Part shown: one piece after another, positions 7,795 through 14,486 of the stretch
Position numbering within the stretch: the first letter of the stretch is position 1
Layout: each line of letters opens with the position of its first letter
Source of the DNA: an uncultured Acetatifactor sp.
Lineage (GTDB): Bacteria > Bacillota > Clostridia > Lachnospirales > Lachnospiraceae
Direction of reading: 5' to 3'
Assembly: GCA_910588225.1 (NCBI GenBank)
Contig: CAJUQT010000016.1
Coordinates: 1-22,142, forward strand
DNA length: 22,142 nt
Notes under the pieces: generated by a model
Database searches by the model: none
Told to the model about the DNA's origin: nothing
The model's input: the letters and a program-made list of their open reading frames with translations, nothing else
Translations under genes and position numbers: made by a program

Positions 7795-8958
7795 ATGATA
7801 AATGTAGCAATTGTTGGAACGGGGAATATTGCAAGCGCCCATGTGGGAGGCCTGCTGACTTTTCCGGAGAGATGTAAAATTGTGGCTCTGTGTGATATCT
7901 ATCCTGAGAAGGCACAGGCGATGAAGGAAAAATACCGGCTGGACTGTGATATATTTGCAGATCATCAGACTATGTTGGAATCTGAATTAAAAATTGACTT
8001 GGTACATGTATGCACGCCGCCCTATGTGCACTGTGAAATCGCTGTGAACAGCATGAACGCAGGATGCAATGTGGTGGTGGAGAAGCCCATGGCAACCTGC
8101 CTGGCGGAGTGCGACCAGATGATGGAGGCGGAGAAACGTAACGGCGTGACCATGGCCTGTATCGCCCAGAACCGTTTCAGGAATTCCATTTACAGGTTGA
8201 AGAAGACGGTGGACAGTAACCTTGCGGGAAAAATCTGTCTGGCAAATGTGCAGTCCGCCTGGTGGCGCGGTCATTGTTACTATGACCTCTGGTGGCGGGG
8301 AACCTGGGAGAAGGAAGGCGGCGGTCCTACCCTGAACCATGCGGTTCATCACATTGACATGCTGAACTGGCTGGAGGGAAGAATGCCGGATTCCGTTATG
8401 GCCATGCTGACTAATGTAATGCATGACAATGCGGAGGTGGAGGATTTATCTCTGGCCTGCCTGCGCTATGCGGACGGCAGTCTGGCCCAGATTACCAGCT
8501 CGGTGGTGCATCACGGGGAGGAGCAGGGTATCGTACTGCAGTGTGCAGAGGCGAAAATATCCGCCCCCTGGGAAGTGAAGGCGGAAGTTACCCAGGCCAA
8601 TGGGTTCCCGAAGCAGGAAGGGAACGAAGTACTTAAGAAAAAACTGGAGGAATTCTGGGAGCAGATTCCAGCTCTTGCCCACGAGGGACACACAGGAGAA
8701 ATTGAGAATGTGCTGAGCGCATTGGAAAAAGGAGAGCGGCCTCTGATAACCGGCGAGGACGGAAGGAGAACAGTGGAGGTAATCACAGCCATTTATAAAG
8801 CGGGCTTCACCGGGCAGCAGGTAAAGCTTCCTATAGAAAGCGGGGATGAGTATTATACTTTTGAAGGCGTACTGAAAAATGCTGTTCATTTTTATGAGAA
8901 AACGGCTTCTGTAGAAAACTTTGCGGAAGAGAGAATCACAGTGGGGAATTATAAATAA
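7795..8958 (+). CDS. Gfo/Idh/MocA-family oxidoreductase
   Basis: A 387-residue NAD(P)-dependent sugar or cyclitol oxidoreductase. The Rossmann motif GTGNIA (8-13) is canonical, with acidic residues in LCDIYPEKA at the end of beta 2 that favour NAD. VVEKPMA gives the EKP motif at 96-98, and EGGGPTLNHAVHHID (174-188) is the substrate-domain signature with the likely catalytic histidine. The stretch WWRGTWEKEGGG resembles members that act on carbon 3 of glycosides, but that is a family-level impression only. It starts at ATG 7795 with AGGGGG about ten bases upstream. The gap of 113 bases from the previous gene contains no terminator, so the two are probably on one transcript. Confidence 0.9.
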   Translation: MINVAIVGTGNIASAHVGGLLTFPERCKIVALCDIYPEKAQAMKEKYRLDCDIFADHQTMLESELKIDLVHVCTPPYVHCEIAVNSMNAGCNVVVEKPMATCLAECDQMMEAEKRNGVTMACIAQNRFRNSIYRLKKTVDSNLAGKICLANVQSAWWRGHCYYDLWWRGTWEKEGGGPTLNHAVHHIDMLNWLEGRMPDSVMAMLTNVMHDNAEVEDLSLACLRYADGSLAQITSSVVHHGEEQGIVLQCAEAKISAPWEVKAEVTQANGFPKQEGNEVLKKKLEEFWEQIPALAHEGHTGEIENVLSALEKGERPLITGEDGRRTVEVITAIYKAGFTGQQVKLPIESGDEYYTFEGVLKNAVHFYEKTASVENFAEERITVGNYK

Positions 8959-8989
8959 ATTTACAAAATGTTGAATGATTATAAATGTA

Positions 8990-9070
8990 GTATCCGGAAA
9001 AGCACCGCAGTAGTTTGGCGCTCTGTCTGAACTGCTACGAGGTATCCGGATTGCTGCATTGAAAGCAGCA
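8990..9070 (+). other. Structured intergenic segment between two oxidoreductase genes
   Basis: GTATCCGGA occurs twice (8990-8998 and 9042-9050). As TCCGGA is self-complementary, the copies can pair as an outer stem. Inside, GCAGTAGTT (9007-9015) pairs imperfectly with 9030-9038. A third hairpin, TGCTGC (9052-9057) with GCAGCA (9065-9070), ends just before the GGGAGG of the next gene. No U tract follows, so it is not a classical terminator. It could be an mRNA processing or translation-control element. Confidence 0.4.
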
Positions 9071-9084
9071 GCGGGAGGACAGAC

Positions 9085-10263
9085 ATGGAAACATTACGGA
9101 TTGGAGTAGTGGGTATCGGAAATATGGGAAGCGCCCATGCGGTGCAGATTTTTGAAGGCAGGGTAAAAGGAGCCAGACTGACAGCGGTATGCGACATAGA
9201 TGTTAAGCGTCTGCAATGGGCAGGAGAACGCTTTTCCGATAAAGTTTTGCTCTATAAAAGTGACGAAGCGCTTCTTGACAGCGGAGAAGTGGATGCCATT
9301 ATGATTGCAACACCTCACTACTTTCATCCTGTGATTGCAAAGAAGGCCTTTGAAAGGAAACTGCATGTGCTGACGGAAAAACCGGCGGGCGTGGACACCG
9401 CTAGCGTGGCAGAGATGAATCGGGCGGCGGAAGAAAGCGGCGTGGTATTCGGGATTATGTTCAACCAGCGGACCAATCAGCTTTACAGAAAGCTGCATGA
9501 CCTGGTACAGGAGGGCGCGCTGGGAGATATCAAGCGCTTTGTGTGGATTATCAACAACTGGTACCGGACCCAGGCTTACTATGATTCCGGCGACTGGCGG
9601 GCTACCTGGAACGGCGAAGGCGGAGGGGTGCTGTTGAATCAATGTCCTCACAATCTGGATATCTGGCAGTGGATTATGGGAATGCCATCCCGGCTTCGAG
9701 CTTTCTGTAATGTGGCCCATTACCATCGGATTTCCGTGGAGGATGACGCAACAATTTACGCGGAGTATGAGAATGGTGCAAGCGCCGTATTCATTACTTC
9801 CACCGGAGAATGCCCTGGAACAAACCGAATGGAAATCAGTGGAACGCTGGGAAAGGCTGTCATTGAGAATGGCACTCTGAAGCTTTTTCTGCTGGAAAGA
9901 GATGAACGCGAAATCTGCTTTACTTCGAAGGAAGGGATGCCCAGGGCGGAGGTGAACTGCCAGACCATAGAACAGGAAGGACCGGATGGCGGCCACCTGG
10001 AGATCCTGCAGAATTTTACGGACGCGGTGCTGCAGGGGAAAGAGCTGATTGCGCCCGGAATCAGCGGAATCCGCAGCCTGAGTATCAGCAATGCGGCTTA
10101 CCTGTCCGCGTGGAAGGACGATTGGGTGACGCTTCCAGCAGATGCCGAAGAGTTTACCCGGCTGCTGGATATCCGGAGAAAAGAGGAGGAAGTAACGGAT
10201 AAAAAAGTAAAGAAAGAAAATATGACGGGAGAGTATTCCAACCGGTGGAGCGTCCGGTGGTGA
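9085..10263 (+). CDS. Gfo/Idh/MocA-family oxidoreductase
   Basis: A 392-residue oxidoreductase of the same superfamily as the two genes before it. It has GIGNMG (10-15) in the Rossmann fold, the EKP motif at 98-100, and GEGGGVLLNQCPHNLD (177-192) containing the catalytic-type histidine. The C-terminus ends in NRWSVRW, a tail I associate with one clade of these enzymes. GWRATW-type sequence before the GGG motif makes it closer to the second paralogue than to the first. ATG 9085 follows GGGAGG. It is probably the last gene of the oxidoreductase transcript, since the next gene has its own MerR-type promoter. Likely role: oxidation or reduction of a sugar, glycoside or inositol; substrate unknown. 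Confidence 0.9.
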   Translation: METLRIGVVGIGNMGSAHAVQIFEGRVKGARLTAVCDIDVKRLQWAGERFSDKVLLYKSDEALLDSGEVDAIMIATPHYFHPVIAKKAFERKLHVLTEKPAGVDTASVAEMNRAAEESGVVFGIMFNQRTNQLYRKLHDLVQEGALGDIKRFVWIINNWYRTQAYYDSGDWRATWNGEGGGVLLNQCPHNLDIWQWIMGMPSRLRAFCNVAHYHRISVEDDATIYAEYENGASAVFITSTGECPGTNRMEISGTLGKAVIENGTLKLFLLERDEREICFTSKEGMPRAEVNCQTIEQEGPDGGHLEILQNFTDAVLQGKELIAPGISGIRSLSISNAAYLSAWKDDWVTLPADAEEFTRLLDIRRKEEEVTDKKVKKENMTGEYSNRWSVRW

Positions 10264-10306
10264 TGGGGCATCTTTCATTTACACAGATGCAGGATTAAAA
10301 AAACTG

Positions 10307-10337
10307 TTGACTCCTACGTTGCGTAATAGTATATGCT
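10307..10337 (+). promoter_or_regulatory. MerR-type promoter with dyad operator
   Basis: TTGACT (10307-10312) and TATGCT (10332-10337) are 19 bases apart, the long spacer typical of promoters activated by MerR-family proteins through DNA distortion. The spacer contains the dyad TACG-TTG-CGTA; the wider arms ACTCCTACG and CGTAATAGT (10310-10330) match at seven of nine positions. A -10 alternative TATATG at 10330-10335 with a 17-base spacer exists. The start point would fall a few bases before the ribosome binding site of the MerR gene, implying autoregulation. Confidence 0.7.
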
Positions 10338-10361
10338 GTGTTTACACGGGAGGAAATGACG

Positions 10362-11105
10362 ATGATGACGGTAAATGAAGTGAGCGGGCTGGCCGGAGTG
10401 AGTATACGCACTCTGCAATATTATGATAAAATTGGTCTGCTGAAACCGACGGGTTACACGCAGGCCGGTTATCGGCTGTATGACGATACGGCGCTGGAGA
10501 CGCTGCAGCAGATTTTACTGTTTCGGGAGTTGGAATTTCCACTGAAAGAAATTAAGGAGATGATTTCCAGACCTGATTTTGACAGGAATAAGGCTTTGGA
10601 GCAGCAGATTACGCTGCTGAACATGAAAAAGGAGCATCTGGAAAATCTGATTCGCTTTGCCCGTGACATACAAGATGGAGGAGTGAGGACAATGGATTTT
10701 TCCGCATTTGACACGAAGAAGATGGATGAGTACGCAAAGCGTGCCAGGGAGCAGTGGGGAAGCACTGCAGAGTATCAGGAATTTGAAGAGAAGTTCCAGG
10801 GCAGAACAAATGAAGAGGAGCTGGAAACGGCGAAAGAGTTTATGCAGCTATTTACAGAGTTCGGGGAAATGAAACAGGAGAAACCGGCTTCAGAGAAAGC
10901 ACAGAAGCAGGTGAGAAAGCTGCAGGATTATATCACGAAGCATTTCTACACCTGTTCCGATGAGATTCTGTTCAGTCTGGGACAGATGTATGCCGGAGGC
11001 GGAGACTTCACGGCGAACATTGATAAGGCAGGCGGAGAAGGAACCGCGGCGTTTGTGGCGGAGGCTATCCGCATTTGCTGTGGGAAATGCGGTGTACAAT
11101 CCTGA
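10362..11105 (+). CDS. TipA-like MerR-family regulator (MerR plus TipAS domain)
   Basis: A 247-residue regulator. The N-terminal MerR winged helix (about 1-75) reads TVNEVSGLAGVSIRTLQYYDKIGLLKP, followed by a coiled-coil dimerisation helix (about 78-108). The C-terminal half (about 111-247) is a TipAS antibiotic-recognition domain, ending in the helix pair around HFYTCSDEILFSLGQMY. In Streptomyces lividans TipAL the matching domain binds thiopeptides, and multidrug sensing is the usual inference for relatives. ATG 10362 is eight bases after GGGAGG; ATG 10365 is an equal alternative, and the GTG at 10338 lies before the ribosome binding site. Residue 111 has its own ribosome binding site. The 3' end overlaps the end of the convergent MATE exporter by 41 bases. 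Confidence 0.88.
   Translation: MMTVNEVSGLAGVSIRTLQYYDKIGLLKPTGYTQAGYRLYDDTALETLQQILLFRELEFPLKEIKEMISRPDFDRNKALEQQITLLNMKKEHLENLIRFARDIQDGGVRTMDFSAFDTKKMDEYAKRAREQWGSTAEYQEFEEKFQGRTNEEELETAKEFMQLFTEFGEMKQEKPASEKAQKQVRKLQDYITKHFYTCSDEILFSLGQMYAGGGDFTANIDKAGGEGTAAFVAEAIRICCGKCGVQS
10679..10694 (+). promoter_or_regulatory. Internal ribosome binding site and start for a TipAS-like short form
   Basis: AGGAG (10679-10683) lies eight bases ahead of an in-frame ATG (10692-10694) inside the TipA-like gene. Translation from here would give a 137-residue protein that is exactly the ligand-binding domain, without the DNA-binding helix. This matches the known TipAL/TipAS pair of S. lividans, where the short form starts at about residue 110. 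Confidence 0.6.
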
Positions 11106-12444
11106 TTTTACTGAAAAAGCAGTAATACCCTATAAAAAGAAGGCTGGTAATCACCCAGGTGAGGGGATAACTGAAAATGATGGTGTATATTTCCGGCCTT
11201 CTGGGCACGGCCAACGCAATCCACAGTACGCGGATAAGACATATGCCGCTGAGGCAGATCAATGTGGGAATCCAGCAGTCTCCCACACCGCGCAGGGCGC
11301 CGGAGAAGATTTCCACACACAGATAGGTAGAGTAAACCGGAGCAAGAAAACGGGTAATCTGTACTCCGATGCGAAGAACTTCCGGATCTGCTGTAAAAAG
11401 GCGGAAAATACTTTCACAGCCTGATATCACTGCTGTACTGACCAGCAGTGCGGAGACAAAACTCATACAGAGACAGGTGCGGATACCTTTCCGCACCCTT
11501 TCTGCTTTACCAGCGCCGTAATTCTGCCCCACAAAGGTAGTGATGGAGATACCGAAGGAGCTGATGGTCATCCAGAAGAAAGCATCCACTTTTCCGTATA
11601 CAGTCCAGGCGGCAACCGTGTCTGTGCCCTGACCGTTGATGGCAGTCTGGATAATAATATTGGACAGGCTGTACATGACGGACTGCAGGCCCGCAGGAAA
11701 TCCGATTCGGATAATTCGTCTGAACATTCTATGGTCAAATCTGATTCTGCGAAGCTCCAGATGATGCATATCTTTTGTCCGTACCAGAACCCGGAGTACC
11801 AACAGGGCGCTCAGCGCCTGGGAACAAATCGTCGCAACCGCCGCACCTGCGACTCCCAGACCACAGTACGCCACAAGAAGCAGGTCCAGAAGGATATTGG
11901 TAAAACAGCTGGCAATCAGGAAATAAAGAGGGCGTCTGGAATCCCCCACAGCCCGCAGGATACCGGAGCCTACATTGTAGATCAAATTCCCTATGATTCC
12001 CACAAAATAGATGCGGATATAGAGTATTGCCAGGTCCAGCACATCGGCCGGCGTATCCATGGCAGTAAGAATGGCCGGAGCTGCCAGGATTCCGCCCACC
12101 ATCATTATCAGTCCGCCCACAATGCTGAATGCAATTGCTGTATGTACCGCGTAATCCACCATCTCGGCTCTCTTAGCGCCATAATATTGGGAGATAATGA
12201 CAGTGGCGCCGCTGGCCAGCCCTACAAAAAAGCCTACCAGCAGGTTGATGACCGTTCCGGTCCCTCCGCCTACCGCGGACAGAGCTTCCTTTCCTACAAA
12301 GCGGCCCACAATCACCGCATCAGCCGCATTATAGAGCTGCTGAAACAGTGTTCCGAACAGAATGGGAAAGAAAAACAGGAGCAGCTGTTTCCAGATGACT
12401 CCCTCTGTAATCTGATTTTCTTTTGTCTGGTCTGCGTTACCCAT
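11065..12444 (-). CDS. MATE-family multidrug/Na+ antiporter
   Basis: A 459-residue membrane protein of the MATE family (DinF/NorM-like), with twelve predicted helices in two similar halves. The N-terminal half shows LFQQLYNAADAVIVGRFVG and AVGGGTGTVINLLVGFFVG; the second half repeats the pattern with FPAGLQSVMYSLSNIIIQ. Such proteins export cationic drugs or metabolites in exchange for Na+ or H+. The reading frame stays open up to 12690, but the promoter at 12503-12531 lies within that extension and family alignment begins at the ATG at 12444, so I use that. The ribosome binding site AAGGA is a little far, about 15 bases. It is convergent with the TipA-like regulator and divergent from the metallo-hydrolase. 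Confidence 0.9.
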   Translation of the reverse strand: MGNADQTKENQITEGVIWKQLLLFFFPILFGTLFQQLYNAADAVIVGRFVGKEALSAVGGGTGTVINLLVGFFVGLASGATVIISQYYGAKRAEMVDYAVHTAIAFSIVGGLIMMVGGILAAPAILTAMDTPADVLDLAILYIRIYFVGIIGNLIYNVGSGILRAVGDSRRPLYFLIASCFTNILLDLLLVAYCGLGVAGAAVATICSQALSALLVLRVLVRTKDMHHLELRRIRFDHRMFRRIIRIGFPAGLQSVMYSLSNIIIQTAINGQGTDTVAAWTVYGKVDAFFWMTISSFGISITTFVGQNYGAGKAERVRKGIRTCLCMSFVSALLVSTAVISGCESIFRLFTADPEVLRIGVQITRFLAPVYSTYLCVEIFSGALRGVGDCWIPTLICLSGICLIRVLWIALAVPRRPEIYTIIFSYPLTWVITSLLFIGYYCFFSKIRIVHRISHSKCG

Positions 12445-12502
12445 TTTATCTGTAAACCGTCCTTCTTTACTGTGAAAGTTTAAATCAGTTGTGACATTTC
12501 CG

Positions 12503-12531
12503 ATTGTAGCACTGTTGAGGGAAGTTTTCAA
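12503..12531 (-). promoter_or_regulatory. Sigma-A promoter of the MATE gene
   Basis: On the minus strand, TTGAAA (complement of 12526-12531), a 17-base spacer and TACAAT (complement of 12503-12508). Transcription would start near 12496, giving a leader of about 50 bases to the ATG at 12444. Confidence 0.75.
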
Positions 12532-12549
12532 TAGAAAAGACACTGTTGC

Positions 12550-12569
12550 CTGGATAATGATGTATCCAG
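12550..12569. repeat. Inverted repeat between divergent promoters
   Basis: CTGGATA (12550-12556) and TATCCAG (12563-12569) form a perfect 7-bp inverted repeat with a six-base centre. It lies upstream of both the leftward MATE promoter and the rightward promoter at 12599, a suitable place for a dimeric regulator. Confidence 0.45.
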
Positions 12570-12598
12570 ACGAATTAGCAGGATAGATGCTGTTAAGG

Positions 12599-12627
12599 TT
12601 GAACTTAGCCATGGAAAGTACTATAAT
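12599..12627 (+). promoter_or_regulatory. Sigma-A promoter of the metallo-hydrolase gene
   Basis: TTGAAC (12599-12604), a 17-base spacer and a perfect TATAAT (12622-12627). The leader to the start at 12713 is about 80 bases. Confidence 0.75.
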
Positions 12628-12712
12628 ACAGCTAACAGATTGGGGATATGGAGATATAGGAAGGAACTGCAATGGGTAATGGCAATTCATATATCAAACA
12701 AGGGGGTAAAAG

Positions 12713-13435
12713 TTGGAGATGAAAACGGTTATTCAGAATGAAGAGTATCAGGTAATTTCAATAGATGAACATACCTGGCGGATTGAGGACAAAGGCGTGC
12801 GCTTTTTTCTGTTGGAGGGTACAGAAAAAGCTTTGTTGATAGACAGCGGAATGCAGGTACATTGTGCAAAAGAGATTGCGGAAGGACTGACGAAGCTGCC
12901 CCTTTCTCTCCTGATTACCCACGGAGACCGGGACCATGTGGGCAGCAATGAGGAATTTCCTTCTTTTTATATGCACCCGTCGGAGGCTTCGAATTACTAC
13001 AATACACAGAAAAAGACAGGCAGATTTATTCCTGTGCAGGAGGGGGAGATACTTGATCTGGGAGAACGGCCGCTGGAAATCATAGGATTACCCGGACACA
13101 CCCCGGGGAGCATTGCTGTGTTGGATAAAAAGAACAGAGCGCTGATAAGCGGAGACCCCATACAGGATGGCAATATATTTATGTTTGGTGTTCAGAGAGA
13201 GCTTCATGCCTATGTGTATAGTCTGAAAAAGCTGGACCGTTATAAAGAGGACTTTGACCTTATTTATCCGTCCCACGGCAGCTTTCCGGTGAAGCCGGAT
13301 TTGATCCCATTGCTGACGGAGGGTGCGGAGAAGATTCTTTCGGGAGAGCTGGAGGGAGAAGATTTGGAGATGTTTGGGAACCACATTAAGCGGTATAATG
13401 TGGGTGCGGCAACGTTTCTGTGTGAATTAGAATAA
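12713..13435 (+). CDS. MBL-fold metallo-hydrolase
   Basis: A 240-residue hydrolase of the metallo-beta-lactamase fold, related to the glyoxalase II-like group. Metal ligands are visible in order: THGDRDH (His70, Asp74, His75), GHTPGS (His129), SGDPI (Asp148) and PSHGS (His188). The second histidine of the canonical HxHxDH motif is Asp72 here. The substrate is unknown; a thioester, lactone or phosphodiester are all possible. The start is the TTG at 12713, seven bases after AGGGGG, or the ATG at 12719, which is less well spaced. It stands alone on its transcript, ended by the hairpin at 13511-13553, and is divergent from the MATE exporter. Confidence 0.87.
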   Translation: MEMKTVIQNEEYQVISIDEHTWRIEDKGVRFFLLEGTEKALLIDSGMQVHCAKEIAEGLTKLPLSLLITHGDRDHVGSNEEFPSFYMHPSEASNYYNTQKKTGRFIPVQEGEILDLGERPLEIIGLPGHTPGSIAVLDKKNRALISGDPIQDGNIFMFGVQRELHAYVYSLKKLDRYKEDFDLIYPSHGSFPVKPDLIPLLTEGAEKILSGELEGEDLEMFGNHIKRYNVGAATFLCELE

Positions 13436-13510
13436 TCAAATATAGGACCGTTGGAATCTTAGAAGCTGGCTTCAATGTAATGCTGGATAAAAATGTCCAT
13501 GAGAATAATA

Positions 13511-13553
13511 AAAAGTCACTGCTTTGGAAAGAGATTATGGAGCAGTGACTTTT
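13511..13553. terminator. Intrinsic terminator after the metallo-hydrolase
   Basis: AAAAGTCACTGCT (13511-13523) pairs perfectly with AGCAGTGACTTTT (13541-13553) over 13 bases, with a 17-base loop. The plus-strand stem ends in the U run itself. It separates the hydrolase from the DUF2971 gene group. Confidence 0.75.
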
Positions 13554-13636
13554 CAAATTATTCAGTGATTGCTGTGAGCTATCAGAAATAAATAAAAGAT
13601 TTGAATTGGTAAGGAGAGAAGACAGGGAGCATAAAT

Positions 13637-14482
13637 ATGTCGCAGGGATATGACAACGAAATCTTATATCATTACACAGACTTTCAGGCACTGGATGGAA
13701 TTCTCCGCAGTGCCCAGCTTCGTGTGAATAATATTCTGAACATGAATGATGCGGCGGAGATGCGCTACTTTATGAGCGGACTCTGCGAAGCGGTGATAAA
13801 GCGTCTGGAGGAGGAAGGGGATACCGGACGGGGAGAGCAGGTTCGGGCCCTTTTTGAGAAAGAGCTGAAGAAGGAATTCTACTATTCCGCCTATGCCGCC
13901 TGCTTTTCTCTGTATCGGGATGATGCGGCGCAGTGGGAGCGGTACGGGAACAGAGGAAGAGGAGTATGTATTGCGTTTCGGGGAGATTATCTGCAGAAAA
14001 TGGCCCAGGGAGCGCTGTCGCTGCAGACGGTTTTCTATGAGGATGATATGGCGGCCCATAAGCTGACCGGTGTGTTTTACCGCCTGATGAAGCGGGAGAA
14101 GGACTTGACGAAGACAAGCCCTGATGTGGAGAAAGCGATGAATTACGCCTGGAGCTGTTCCGCAGCGTTCAAACATCCCTCTTTTTTCTCCGAACGGGAA
14201 GTCCGGCTGGTGGTCTCTCCATTTGTAAAGGAACATTTAGAAGTAAAGCCCTGCTATCATATCAGTGTGGAACGGATTAAAAAGTATTATCCTTTGGATC
14301 TGATGGACATGTGTCAGAAGATTGGAATCGGGATGGAGGACCTGATAGCAGAGATTATCATCGGCCCGGAGTCCACTCAGGCAAAATATATTCTCCAGGA
14401 TTATCTGCGGGATAACAGATTGAGCGGGCTGGCGGAAAAGGTCTCTCTTTCCAAATGTCCTTTGCGGAGGTCTCCTAAGTAA
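13637..14482 (+). CDS. DUF2971 domain-containing protein
   Basis: A 281-residue protein of the uncharacterised DUF2971 family. The conserved pieces are present: YHYTDFQALDGIL at the N-terminus (about 11-23), LNMNDAAEM, the central AAQWERYGNRGRGVCIAF (about 97-114), SEREVRLVV (about 190-198) and the terminal IIIGPEST. The opening H-Y-T followed by a leucine-rich helix and an N-D pair is reminiscent of ADP-ribosyltransferase-like folds such as DarT, but I cannot confirm that relation. Family members occur in many accessory and defence-type contexts. The start has AGGGAGC seven bases upstream. Only four bases separate it from the phosphodiesterase gene, so the two are co-transcribed. Confidence 0.85.
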   Translation: MSQGYDNEILYHYTDFQALDGILRSAQLRVNNILNMNDAAEMRYFMSGLCEAVIKRLEEEGDTGRGEQVRALFEKELKKEFYYSAYAACFSLYRDDAAQWERYGNRGRGVCIAFRGDYLQKMAQGALSLQTVFYEDDMAAHKLTGVFYRLMKREKDLTKTSPDVEKAMNYAWSCSAAFKHPSFFSEREVRLVVSPFVKEHLEVKPCYHISVERIKKYYPLDLMDMCQKIGIGMEDLIAEIIIGPESTQAKYILQDYLRDNRLSGLAEKVSLSKCPLRRSPK

Positions 14483-14486
14483 AGCT

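Noticed and set aside
9094..10278. 394-codon minus-strand open frame fully antisense to the third oxidoreductase
   Set aside because: The plus strand has clear Gfo/Idh/MocA motifs. The antisense translation has no recognisable domain and reflects codon bias of the real gene.
10264..10306. GCATC/GATGC inverted repeat as a terminator for the oxidoreductase operon
   Set aside because: The five-base stem has a long loop and is followed by A-rich, not T-rich, sequence.
11731..12483. 250-codon plus-strand frame opposite the MATE gene
   Set aside because: The translation is rich in Gln, His and Arg with no domain, and the opposite strand encodes a typical MATE protein.
12445..12690. N-terminal extension of the MATE frame
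   Set aside because: The extension covers the likely promoter at 12503-12531 and has no resemblance to the start of MATE proteins.
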